Positions 25,540-36,584 of a stretch of 64,000 bases of DNA are shown one piece after another. The notes beneath the pieces were generated by a model that did no database searches, was not told where the DNA came from, and saw only the letters and a program-made list of their open reading frames with translations. The translations under genes and the position numbers were made by a program. The stretch is from Hyaloperonospora brassicae (Eukaryota > Oomycota > Peronosporomycetes > Peronosporales > Peronosporaceae): assembly GCA_947650285.1 (NCBI GenBank), contig CANTFL010000987.1, forward strand, positions 62,001 through 126,000, in the 5' to 3' direction. Each line of letters begins with the position of its first letter. The first letter of the stretch is position 1.

Positions 25540-26119
25540 ACTGCGAAACTTCGTGGAACAAGTCCCGGCCAATTGATCGCCTTGAAGGGTCTGTCTGTCT
25601 GTCTGCGTCGTCGTAGGGAGTGGAGAAGAGAGGGACGCAATAGTGAAGAAAGGAGTGGACCGCGGGCGAAGCAGGTTTAGAAACGATCGGATAAAGTGCG
25701 ATTTCTATACCGGTGTGGATGACATGCAGACGTTGGCGAACGCGCCTTCTTTTTCTTGTAGAACCCATTCGAAAAAAGAACGACATGACACTTGTAAAGA
25801 TATACACAGAAACGGAAATCTTTTGATAGTGTTTGGTCTTGCAAAGCATTAGCAAGAGCAACCTCATGCGCCGTGAACTTTATACAGGGGATTTCTTGTA
25901 CGAATAGCGCCTCGAATCGATCAAATAGCGATCGCTGTATCTGTATCTCGTTAGGATTCAAATGTAACTGCGTTGCTGCAAACCTTTCCGTCCTGTCGAT
26001 GTGCCGCCTGCACTCACTCACATGGCCGATGTCGTCAAAGCATCGCCTGACTCATCGTGTCCACCCGATCGTCAGCATAGCTAAGAAAAGCGTGGCAGGC
26101 TTTTCTCTGACAACACGGT
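25540..26119. promoter_or_regulatory. Argonaute upstream region
   Basis: This presumably contains the promoter and 5' leader of Argonaute (minus strand). A tetranucleotide run of four GTCT units lies at 25589-25604, within the likely leader. A TTCACTATT-like initiator is possible near 25650 but does not fit the oomycete consensus well. Overlapping minus-strand frames (to 26021) look protein-like in parts but have no recognisable domain. Confidence 0.4.
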
Positions 26120-26281
26120 CTACCGCATGTCCGACATCATCCGCATGTTCATCCCATACATCTTAATATTGAATACATGATGCTGAGGGTGCAGCCCAAA
26201 CTCGTTGGAGAGAAGCGCCGCTAACGTGTTGCTGCCAAGTATGCAACTGGCCTTGTGTTCTCGTGCATTTTCGTCGCGATA
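26120..26281 (-). pseudogene. Unidentified decayed coding fragment
   Basis: A 53-codon open stretch on the minus strand ends in a stop at 26120 and has a protein-like composition (core LGSNTLAALLSNEFGLHP). An in-frame stop lies just upstream. Another plausible piece, WRGVQTYDIDFKIANYD, lies about 130 bp further upstream in a different frame. This looks like a decayed gene upstream of Argonaute; I do not recognise the family. Confidence 0.35.
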
Positions 26282-29200
26282 CTTACGCTAAGTGTGGTGT
26301 GTATAATGCTATTCATGCCGTTGTGGCTGTGGTCTTACTTTAAGGTAGTAGAAGCTCGATTGTGGTGTCATAGTTGGCGATCTTGAAGTCGATGTCATAT
26401 GTTTGTACGCCACGCCACATCAGCTTATTATTATTGTTTCAATTCTGATTGCTTCGTCGCGACGCGTTATCGCTGCCACTTACGAATCATACCGGTATCC
26501 CTCAACCACTGACGGTTGCAAGATGCGACCACAGCTTTCATTATTAAATTTACCCGTACCAACGATCCATCTCATCACTACTTGATTTCAATCGAATACT
26601 ACTTTCGATTTAACGGTATATCGGATGAACAAATTGCACACCAAATCAAGGTGACTGCCTCGGTGGCAATTGCCATGTAGGTGCGTGCTGGGACAGACAG
26701 ACCTTCCGCTTCATCATGTGTGGTTGTACGATAAATGTAATAGGAGACCGAGCTCCTCATACGCAAAGGGTTTGAACTTCAGCGGTCGACTGGAGATAAC
26801 TTACAGGTTTCTACAATGTGCAAGATTCCCATTCAATAATATGTACGACTCCGCGATTATTTTGCGTGATCACGAAAGTACAGAAGAGTAAGAGCTAGAA
26901 CAAAACAATGTAGTGAACATGTTGTACGTATCGAGGCGACAGTACCTACAATGCAGTATGGTAGACGAAGTTGAACCACGATGGACGGATAGCAGCTGCG
27001 ATTGTCGTCTCGAATGGGGGTGGAAGTGCAGCAAAAACAAGCGGTAATTGTAGTTGGCAATACAAATCGTGTGGGGAACGTTTGCAGAGTTTTTCTTGTC
27101 AAAGTGTTGCCACACGTTTTTGTGATGAGGGCTGGAACGAAGCGATCGTATAAAGTCTGACGTGCTTCTCGAAGGTATCTCACGTCAGCGTGGTAGAAAG
27201 CAAGTCTTTGCAACGGTGCCTGACGTCTTACAATCGCCATTCCGAGCTCAACTTTGATCGTATTGCTACCCATCCCACGTAAAAGCAAAAGTCCTGTTCT
27301 AGAAAGGTCAGATCATTCGTGCGGGGGTGCCAGACCTTCCATTTGACTGTCTACCTGGCCGCCTTCTAGGGTCAAAAAAACACAAGGGCAAATGGGCTCA
27401 AACGCTATCCATCACGCAGATCGTTACGAGATCTTTTTTATTAATTAAAGTCGCTACGCCACTTCTATGGCCATCCACACATTACTAGCATCAACAATAC
27501 GATCATGAGATGTATGTGGGAAGAAGAAGGTGAGTCAGAAAGTGGCTGATATGGAAGGCTTAAAACTTAACGAATAACAGACTCTTCCTGCTCTGCATCA
27601 GTTCTTCTGCATGTAGCCACCAGGCACATGATGGTCGTCTCGCCATTGGTCGGCTACGCTGACATCCACTAGATTCATGTATGGTGACTCTGGCTGATGC
27701 CTGACTTCAACCTGCAAGGTACGTACCGGCCACGCACATCAGTCGACAGTGCGCGTCTTAGCTTATACCACTGTTGTCAGTTCGTTTTGTCGCACGTCCA
27801 AAAGCGCCCAACAAATACAACTTGTTGCAATTCACACGATTCGTTGCATGTCCCTTTCCAGTCATCGGAACTTCGCACTGCACTCCACAGCGCAGGCAAA
27901 ACTCGTATCTGAACCATGACTTCAGGTATCGAAAATTATACTAGCCGCGCAGGTTCCGCAAAAAAATCTCTAGTACGCCTCAGGCTTAGTTGCGGCACGG
28001 ATGTGTGTTGTATAACGCTGCGTCGTTTTCGCCATGGCTTTCGATGCGAAATGGGGGAGCGTAGCTTTTGGCGGAAGCAAATCCACTTGATAAGCTAGTC
28101 AATACATCACGACAACACCGATCGCCGCTCAATTGCCTATGGGGTAATTTTCCCTCTAGCTTTTCGTTGGACAAATCAAGAAAGCAAAATTGCGTCTCTT
28201 TATGCTACTTTTTGCACCTCATATGGTAAAACCGATCGCATGAACTACGCTAGAAATAGACTTTAGAAACAGATCGCATCAAAAACACTCGTCGATGATG
28301 AAGCACGTCGGCTGTCAATTGCTATTGTATAGCCAAGTGCATACCGCAGAGATGATGAAAAGCTCCTTATTTGCACTCATGTACACGAATCGATAGATTT
28401 GTGCTCCCTTTTAGAATCGCCTTTTCCTACTAATTCTCTAGCTCCACACGACTTTTACAAAGCACCTTGAAGCGATTTGAGGTACCACTTGTGCAGCTGA
28501 AACGTTGGGTGTGATGTAAGAGCTTCATAACCGATTGCGCCTACGTTGCCAGCCTTACGTCCATCTCATACATACGCGTTCTTGAGTTGTAACAAGTCAA
28601 AGCTATACGAACTGCACACTGTTTCGCTTCAACATAATAGACGACAAAGTCATACGTGCAATGTTTTGCTTGTATCTATTCGAGTTCATGGCCAGGGCTC
28701 GACGACGTAGCTTCTTATGCACTACGTTTTCTTGGTCATTCTGCGCCTAGTAGCAATACGTTGGCGATGGCGCGCGAAAAAACCTTGCAGCACTGCGTAC
28801 ACGTCATTAAACATGCGTTTGGTCGAGCAGGCAATGTCAGTGCGGCCTTCGCCGTTCATGAAGCGCTAGAAAGGACATGTTTGTTCTCGGCAAGACGCGT
28901 TTGTAACGATACGTAACGAACACGCATGACGAAACAGATGTACGATTGGACCAGAGCCTGATGCAGTAGAAATATTTAATCTCAAGAACTACACGGTCTC
29001 GTAAATCCCCGGATGCAACTCAGAGAGACCGCCTACGCCACGTATCCCTACAGAAAACCCTGTACTCAAACAGCGCAAAATTTGGAGCGCGAGTGCATTT
29101 CTACGCCGCCATGATTGGCGCTTCATAGCTTGCACTCGTGGCGGCATCCATCGAGGAAAATAACCCAGAGATGGCGCCACTTGCTTGATCGTGCAGACAT

Positions 29201-32200
29201 TGTCGCTCGTGCACCACTTTTCTATTTTCTTGGTTTCTCTTAATACTTGAAAAGAAGATGGACAGGACCAACCCATCAGTATTGTCGCGAGGTCAGCAAC
29301 ATATACCAAGTTCTCACCTCATCTTCCTTCGTGGCAAATTATGACAAGGCTCTCATTCAAAGTTCGCCGCGGACTTTTCCACTATTACAAAATGACTTGG
29401 TAGATCAATCGAACACAAAGAGAGACTGGGGGGAGGCAGGAAGAAATGCTTCGAGCCATCAGCAGCATTAAACAAAGCTACAGCGTCGCCGTCCAGCGCC
29501 ACATACTTTAGCGAATGGCCGACTCCAGTCGCGTTCTAAGGAACACCAGTGCAAGATTTCCAGCACCATACAGAGCCCAGCCTTCATCCACTTAGGCACA
29601 TTCGCTCCTGTCAAAGTGCACGTGCCGTGCGTCCTCCTTCTAGCCTGTAGCTATGATCTACCTGTACTAAAGAGCAGGAGCCCAGTAGATGCCCTTCTCA
29701 CGCCCCACTGTCTTGCGCCGTGGCGCATACCATTTTGACTCGTCCGTCCTTGGCTTCAACTTGCTTGCTTTGTCCACCTCATTGCATTATATCATGCATG
29801 ACGTCAGTGCCGCGAGGCTCAATCGGCTCAGGCGAAAGTCGTCAGCTGTCAGTCCTCCCGGTGCGGGGACAGCTACACAACCGCCGTCAAGATTTTCTCC
29901 AGCTACACATTCCACCATCCAAATTAATGCGTTGGCCGTCTCTCAGTCTTTGCTCGTTGATCCCGGACACTCCGAAGTGCGGCAAACGCGTCGATAAACG
30001 TTTGTGCGCTACACTACACACGGCGCGTCTATAACGTTCTGACGCAAGGTCAAACAGTAACGTGGACGTGACTTATTCCTGCGTTGCACAAATGCGGCCA
30101 CGCCTGCAGCGGTACCAGTCCCGCTGATGTAGAGCACGATAGGCGCTGGAATGCCATACTCGTCTCTCGGTAGGCGATTGTCCTATCGTTGCACGGTGGA
30201 CAATAAGAGCTGCTCCCGCAATGATCTATCTGTATCCCACATGAACGTTAAGGATCAGATGTAGTCGCCCCGATTCGCACGTACCTTAACAAACTTCACG
30301 CCTCGTCTCAGTCCACCGCACCTTTTGCCTCTCTCCGGTCCCAGTTCGCGCCATACTGGAAGAGTCTGTGGCGACAGCCTCTGTAGCTCACAAGGAGTGA
30401 CGTTGGACAGCGCCTTCGTCTCGCACGTAGCGCCTTGCATCTGTCGTCAAAGTGCGGAGAGATTGGTGTAATACTGGATCGATCATAACTTTGCAGGCTT
30501 CATTGTGTGAAGGGAAGCGTCTAGAACATGACGTGAAATTAACACCAGTTCGCGCGTCGTGAACGTAGTCAGAGGCTTTGTCGTTACAACCAACTTTTGA
30601 TCCAGCAGTTGCCACTCGCTGAAGGTGTCTTGCCTATTACGACATGTTACGGACTCTTCTCTGTATGGTCATTGCTTCCAAGGCCCATTACCCAGTCGTT
30701 TCGTGTGTTCCTCGAGGACATCTCCAGGCATAAATTCATGCACTCGCCTCGTATCGTCGCAGACGTGTGACAGTAAATGTACGCTTGCCAGGCTTTCGTG
30801 ATAGCAAGTTTGCTACCCTCCACGCTGGCATCCGAAGCTTGCACTACGGCGTAAAGTGCTCACTCGCGCGCCACATAGATCAAAATGATGTAATTGCTGA
30901 TGTCTAGCCAGGTTGGTCGCAATCTATCCGGAAAAGTAGACCCAGACTATCGTTCGCCCTGTGGTAGAGTCGAGAATGAAGATGTGACCTCAAGCAGAGC
31001 GAGCTGCTTCTCCAGTGCACGGATAGCAACACTTCCCCCAAAACAGCAAAATGGACAAGTTGCAGGCGTCGATGATTCCATATCGAGAAAATCAACGACG
31101 CCATGCATGCCAAACTAACGAGCGCAAGGTATGCAAGTATGCGATCTTGTGAGGTGCAATTTTCGAGGCGACGTCGCTTTGGCTTGCAGATTCCTGCTGG
31201 CTTTCGCGAGGACGCGACATGTGTACACGGCCGATTGCAGACAAGTTGGCCAGCGTGGGCAAGAACTTTTGTGTATTCATGCGCATCTTGACTTATGTCG
31301 TTGTCTTCCATCTTCTGTTGCATCTCACCAGCACATCGGCTTTACTGCCGCATACAAATAGACGGGTATGCAACGAAGTCTGAGGACCGGCGCGTGATTA
31401 GGATCTGCAGTGTCTGCCTGATTATTTCTGATGTATCTTTACCTGGTGGGTTGGAACGCAATGAAAAAAGTGCGCGAGTCTTTCGAATAGGTTGATTGCT
31501 TGACTCGTATCAAAATGTACTAGCAGCACCTTGCAAGTTTGGATCGATGCGATGAAAAAGGCGTAGCCTATGGTCAGAATACGCATTTTCAAGAGTTCAA
31601 CGAACGAGTTTAAGCTCGTCGATGTCACGGACAAGGAAATGCTACTGCATACCGACTATCGCTGCTTGCACGAAAATGCGGACGTGAAGGTTGGTTTTCC
31701 CTTACATAGTGGCGTATCCGTACAGTGATCAAGTGATGGTTTTTGCCACTCCAAGAGATTTTTGTTCACGCGATACATAGTAGGTGAAGGCTGTGAAGAC
31801 ATGTTCTGGCAACGATAAGGAGCTTCAACATTGCGAACCATTACAGCAGCAGCCGTTTTATACTTGTAAGCACTTTGTAACTCATCTTTGCTGGATGCCG
31901 GGGACCTTGGATACAAAATGGACACGACGCTCTTGGAATGTTCACGACGCGGATGCTCGCTCATTTGTTATGGCAGAGAGGAAAGAGAGCAAGACCACTG
32001 CCGCGATCGTTCGTGCACCATCTTCAAATGGCAGATCGCCATCACGACGAGTGCAAGGTTCATGAGCGTTTGAGCTTTGAGGTGCCTACATTTCCTCTGT
32101 CTATCGTGTGCGACATTTTGTCGTGGATGGAGCAAAATATCGACCATGTCAAACTTTTATATCTTACCCGCCCGAGCTACGTCTGATGCGGTTTGGAATA

Positions 32201-32956
32201 TCATGATCATTTGCCTCGTGAAAGTGCGCATGATGCGCTAAAAAGGTAGGCAGTGGAAGGAAAAGAACGGTGCTACAAGTTTGTCTTGCACGCGTGGCCA
32301 AGCCAGCAAATTATCAAACATACCTTACAAAACGAAACAAAAGCCGCGGAGAAGACAGAGTACATATTCTTCAGTAAAGGTTGGCGTAGACGAACTTTTG
32401 CACGGCTCTTTCAGGCGAAGCAGTGCGTTTTAAGAACCCAATCACGTACATCGTATACTTGCAACGGATCACCGCAGCCACTGCTGAAGACATTAAAAGC
32501 TAATTGGTTTATAGGTGTGGAATGGAGCCCAGCAGAGCTCTCCGGTGAGTCTGGTATCATTCGACCTAGCACAAATTTATGAGCACGAATCGTGGTACGG
32601 TATAGCACAAGACAACGAAAATGAATACAAAAATGACGCTGCAACATTAGAATCCTGCAACTGAGATGTTATCTAGCGAGAGGATTATCGCCGGCAATAA
32701 TTACATATGTGCTTACGGTGCTCGCATGTCAATCGAGAGTGTCAAGTGGGCCTCAGCAGAGGAACAATGATGCAGTTTAACCGAAAATGTAGGAACTCGC
32801 CCTCGTTGGAATTTTGATCATGGAAATATCCGTGCGTTCGAAGTGAAGCACTTTACTGTGTGCATCTAAATGTATACGAGCGTAAGCGCTGTGCAAAGTG
32901 TCAACTTCTTGGCGCGTTGGGTTTCGTTCTTGCATGATGTTCACCTTGCAATTACC
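26282..32956. other. Decayed, unidentified coding-like DNA
   Basis: The base composition is closer to that of the real genes than to the AT-rich flanks, and many 60-140 codon frames occur on both strands, but none forms a complete recognisable protein. Pieces with protein-like composition include 30009-30179 (minus; it contains ISGTGTAAGVAAF, loosely like a glycine loop) and 31570-31728 (plus). I read this as relics of genes or transposons and name no function. Confidence 0.5.
31570..31728 (+). pseudogene. 52-codon coding-like fragment
   Basis: An ATG-initiated 52-codon frame (MVRIRIFKSSTNEFKLVDV...) with gene-like codon use ends at a TGA at 31726. Plausible coding pieces continue downstream in other frames to about 32.6 kb, for example a stretch with FPLSIVCDILSWMEQNIDHV. 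It may be a decayed gene. No family is recognised and it could be chance. Confidence 0.25.
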
Positions 32957-33020
32957 AAGTGACGTAGCCTTTATGCTCTCGCGTTTTGTTACCTGAGAGC
33001 ATAAAGGCTACGTCACTTGT
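32957..33020. repeat. Perfect 25-bp-stem hairpin
   Basis: The arm at 32957-32981 is the exact reverse complement of 32996-33020 (25 of 25 bases). The loop is 14 nt. The stem includes TGACGTAGCC. No target duplication is evident at its edges. It is either a small foldback element or a stem-loop RNA source. Confidence 0.9.
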
Positions 33021-33391
33021 TATTGAGTGAAAATGGAAGGGGAGGTCGGCGGCGATACAGAGCATGATCGGCTCGCGCGAACATCTCCAGCGAGTCTTTT
33101 ATCATACGAAACGCAGCCCAGCTTTGCTAGTATGTCGACGGGTCTTACATAATCATCAGCATTTTGAACGTTCAGTAGAATGAACTTTTGTATGAGCTAA
33201 GTGTCATGCCTGTGTGCGCGTATACATCTTTGTTTCTACTTAATTTGTACAGTTTTAAACAACAAAGGGCTGAGTACAAATGTAGGTAAGAGCTTTCCTG
33301 GATAGTACATTTACGCCTTGACAATGCCCGTTTACTAATGTTTGCATCCTTTTCCACCTATGCCGCTTCAAAGGGTTTTCAAACAAGCACT
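33021..33391. other. Intergenic, nothing recognised
   Basis: Sequence between the hairpin and the 3' end of the effector-like pseudogene. A 61-codon minus-strand frame (33172-33357) has no known features. Confidence 0.5.
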
Positions 33392-35165
33392 TCAGTTCAA
33401 TCTTGTGTCTAACTTCTTCAGCACGCGCGCCTCGTCACCGGCACTGAAAGTGATCACATGAGCAATTCTACTACTGATGTATCTTTGCCACTGCCTGAGA
33501 TCGATGCGGAAGTCCTTCCACATATCCTTAGATTGTCGATCCACTAGACCGAAACGTTCCTTCAATGCAAATGACATCATGTGGTACACTAATTCACGTC
33601 TCAATCCTGACTTTAGCCACAACGCAAATACCGCCTGTCAATTTTCTCCACTTCCATGGTCAACAAGTATTGCTGAATCGTGTCTGCACGAAATATCATG
33701 CCCCTACGGTTTCGAAGCCAGCGAAAAAACACCGCCAATTCTGCACTTGTTTTTTCAGTACACATCAATCGAGCAATAGCTCTGTCCTCAACCTTCTTTG
33801 GCAGAGTCTTGTCCTTCAGCAGGCAAAATTGAGCTCTACCTATCGGCATCTCATACTCAAGCTCGACCGCTGCCAGCCTATATATAGTATAATTGCTATG
33901 TAGCGCCTTGATACTATTCTCCTTTTGCTGCGCAGCCACAGCGTTGTCTCCCGGGTCATTTCTATGGTTTCAACCATTTTTTACGGAGCTTGTCCATCTC
34001 GTCATCGTTCGATAACATGAGAGCGATCCATGTACTTGTCAGTGTACGATACCCACTCCATAAGCCGGTCACACATCCTGGCTCAATGCGTACGTATTCG
34101 GAGTTCGTCAAAATAGTCGACGATATATGCACCGATGGAAAACAATGCATAGGCTTCCTCAGGAGTCTTTTCCAACTCCAGCCAATATTTGGTCAATGTA
34201 GGTTGAATTCTCGGGGATTTATCGTAGAGCTTTATTTGCCAATTGTAAGCGCGCTGTTTCCATTTAGGCGAAAGCCAAATAAACAAAAATAGCTCTTCGG
34301 GCTGTCTAAACTCCACTAGCACGTCGAATATATCTCCTTCCGTCGTGAAGTGGTCCACAAGACTTGTCAGTATACTCCATCAAACGAATGAGCTTATCGT
34401 AAGTGTCAGTCCCCGTTGCCGCTAGTTTGCCGTCATATGTGAGCATGCTGTCCGTTGCATTCGGCATCAGTTGATAGAATTTGCGAGGGGAAATTGTTGC
34501 TTTCTGCCACAGAGGAAGTATCTCCTTTAAGGGGTATTTGTCGCCTAGCGCTTTTTGCCGAGGTAAAGCGAAATCTTCCATACCAGACTTGATTTGTGGC
34601 GAAGCTAAAAAAATCACTAGCTGCTCGACATCTCCTCCAGCAATTGCCAGTAGATGGTTCACTCCGGCATCATCGTCATGGTGCTTGTCATCATGCTGTA
34701 TGGTAGTATGGTATGCAGTCGTGGTGCTTGTCATCATGCTGTATGGTAGTATGGTATGCAGTCGTGGTGCTTGTCATCATGCAGTATGGGAATCCACCGC
34801 GTGAGCTTCCCATTGACGATTTTCTTCTTTTGCTCCGCTCGTGCATTAGTTCGTCCGACCACTTTGTATGTGCGTAAATGTTCCCAAAACGAATGCGCTT
34901 CGTCAGCTGCTTTGGTTCCAGTGGGCAACAGTTTTTCCCAGACTCGTTCGTCGTCTGTACTATGCTCGTGGTCGATCACGTTGACAGCATAGTCGTGTGA
35001 CTCGAAAGAGCTCGGGGAGGTGGACGCATTCATTTTGTGACGAGAGGAGACACTAAATAAGCTGAAGGCAGGGCCGTGAGTTATGCTGCTGACAGCAGTA
35101 TTCGATGCTACACTTTGCAGCAGGAAGAAGATGCAGATTGTGATCAAGTTCCATGCAGCCCGCAT
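33392..35165 (-). pseudogene. Decayed secreted RXLR-like effector gene
   Basis: The frame from the ATG at 35165 begins with a signal-peptide-like segment: MRAAWN followed by a hydrophobic run ending near SVASN. About 50 residues later a D-D-E-R motif occurs, resembling the dEER part of RXLR effectors. No clean RXLR is visible upstream of it, only SSRHK. Helical, W/Y-rich sequence follows. A short unit of the form DKLIRLMEYTDK recurs further on as DRLMEWVSYTDK, suggesting repeated modules as in WY-type effectors. The frame is lost at a 43-bp tandem repeat (34680-34789) and again near 34360, 34085, 33950 and 33620. If intact it would have encoded roughly 560-590 residues. The secreted nature is fairly well supported; RXLR/WY class membership is inference. 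Confidence 0.6.
34680..34789 (-). repeat. 43-bp tandem repeat in effector pseudogene
   Basis: Two full copies (34680-34722 and 34723-34765) and a partial third (to about 34789) of a 43-bp unit. Because 43 is not a multiple of three, each extra copy shifts the reading frame. The upstream frame terminates inside the array at 34734, and the downstream frame is open through it. Confidence 0.9.
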
Positions 35166-35790
35166 TCCTGCAGCCGAGCATTTTGTAGAATAAGAAATAG
35201 TTGCAGGACTTTTTACCGCAACGTATGAGCCACCCAATTGTCGGTCATCTCTCAGCCTTATGAGATCTGGTGACTGTCTGATCGTCAAAACACATATCTG
35301 ATCTCTTTCCTTATTCGAGCAGTCAGAGAATGAACACCATATTGTTGGCGAGTACAAACGGACCAAGAATCCTATATGCCGGCCAGCATGGCGTCAATTT
35401 GGCTACAGATGCTCGGATGGCGTACTTGCAACAAATGTTGCACTAAAACCGACGACCTTTCTGCACAACGAAAGTCGTCAACGTGACGGATGTCACTGGC
35501 ACGTGTCAAAAATGATACGTTTGGACTTCACGAGTTTTTTTGGTTGGTGGTAGATATTAACTAAGCCAGTCTCGAAGTGGTGGTTGGTACGCTCGTGATT
35601 TATGGCTGTTGGTAGTTGTCAAATGACACTATAGCAATCAGCGAGAAGCAGCAAAGCCATATATACAGGCACGCTAGTTAAACTATCACGGTCATCAATG
35701 TACGATACAGCAACAAGACTCACGACTTGCGATTAGACACACTTCGTTCCTTTCGCCTCTCTCCTTTGCCTTTGCCCACTAGTCGCGCGC
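35166..35790. other. Region between effector relic and MULE relic
   Basis: Upstream sequence of the effector-like pseudogene and 5' flank of the FAR1-type fragment. No promoter motif could be assigned and no gene is seen. Confidence 0.4.
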
Positions 35791-36437
35791 GTACTAAATT
35801 CTCCACCGGCAGGGCCTTTTGACAGTCAAAAGACAGCTGTAGAGGCGTTGAAGCAGTACGCCGTACGCCAAGGCTTTGCCATCAGCGTAGCCCGCGGCTG
35901 TTCGATTGGTCCCAAGCGCACTTTTCTCACATGTTCGCAGGGAAAACATTATAGGAGATTCCACAGTCGGCGCATGTCAATGCGAGATCGCGGAACAAAA
36001 AAGGTCGGCTGTTCCTACGAGCTCGTGATCATCTATGACAAGTACGCCCCACAAGAAAGTGCCTGGTCAACGCTTTGTGATACCAAATGCCACACCGGTC
36101 ACTCCCGTTGTATCACAAGACCATGCTCTCGGCGCTACCGGCGGCGTGGCGTGCGACGAGAGAAATTGACGATATAAATTCCAAGGCCGTCCAGATGCAT
36201 CAAGATGGAGCTGTTCCACGGGTATGTGTGCGTGTTGAAGTCATATACAGCAGGTCATTATCTGTTTTCTTATCTGTTTATGATGATATAGGTTATTGAT
36301 TAGCTAGTTTAAGGAGGCGGGTGTCCTTATAATTGCAAAGGATACCCACAATTTCGTTCAGAAGGCAAACAGAAAGGCACTTGGTGGAAAATCACACACG
36401 GAAGCTCTGCTGCAGCACATGATGAACCAGAATATTT
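35791..36437 (+). pseudogene. FAR1-type MULE transposase fragment
   Basis: This reads as the N-terminal part of a FAR1-like MULE transposase. From about 35791 a frame without ATG gives the helix EALKQYAVRQGFAIS, then a zinc-binding pattern spread over TCSQG, GCSYEL and HTGH, as in FAR1 (WRKY-GCM1) DNA-binding domains. After a frameshift near 36120 the segment ALPAAWRATREIDDI continues as in relatives. A further block in the region 36319-36437 (IIAKDTHNFVQKANRKAL) matches the segment before the catalytic core. The catalytic domain itself is missing. It is therefore a truncated, frameshifted relic unrelated in sequence to the MULE at 18-21 kb. Confidence 0.65.
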
Positions 36438-36464
36438 TAACCACGGTTGCAGTGTCAAGTCGCG

Positions 36465-36584
36465 GGTGCATTTCTAATTACCTTGTTCTGTAATTTATTC
36501 GAATTAGCGTGGCTTGGCTATGTTACAGGTGCGTTTCTGATTAGCTTATCCGGTAATATTCGAATTGACGTTGCCTGGCTGCGT
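36465..36584. repeat. Two-copy ~60-bp tandem repeat
   Basis: The segment beginning GGGTGCATTTCTAATTA (36465) is repeated in diverged form from about 36527 as AGGTGCGTTTCTGATTA. Both copies continue through ATTCGAATT to a TGGCT. It directly follows the FAR1-type fragment and may be part of that element's subterminal sequence. Confidence 0.65.

Noticed and set aside
25540..25572. Eleven-residue N-terminal extension of Argonaute
   Set aside because: The extended frame starts at a TTG. In a nuclear gene the first in-frame ATG at 25539 is the sensible start.
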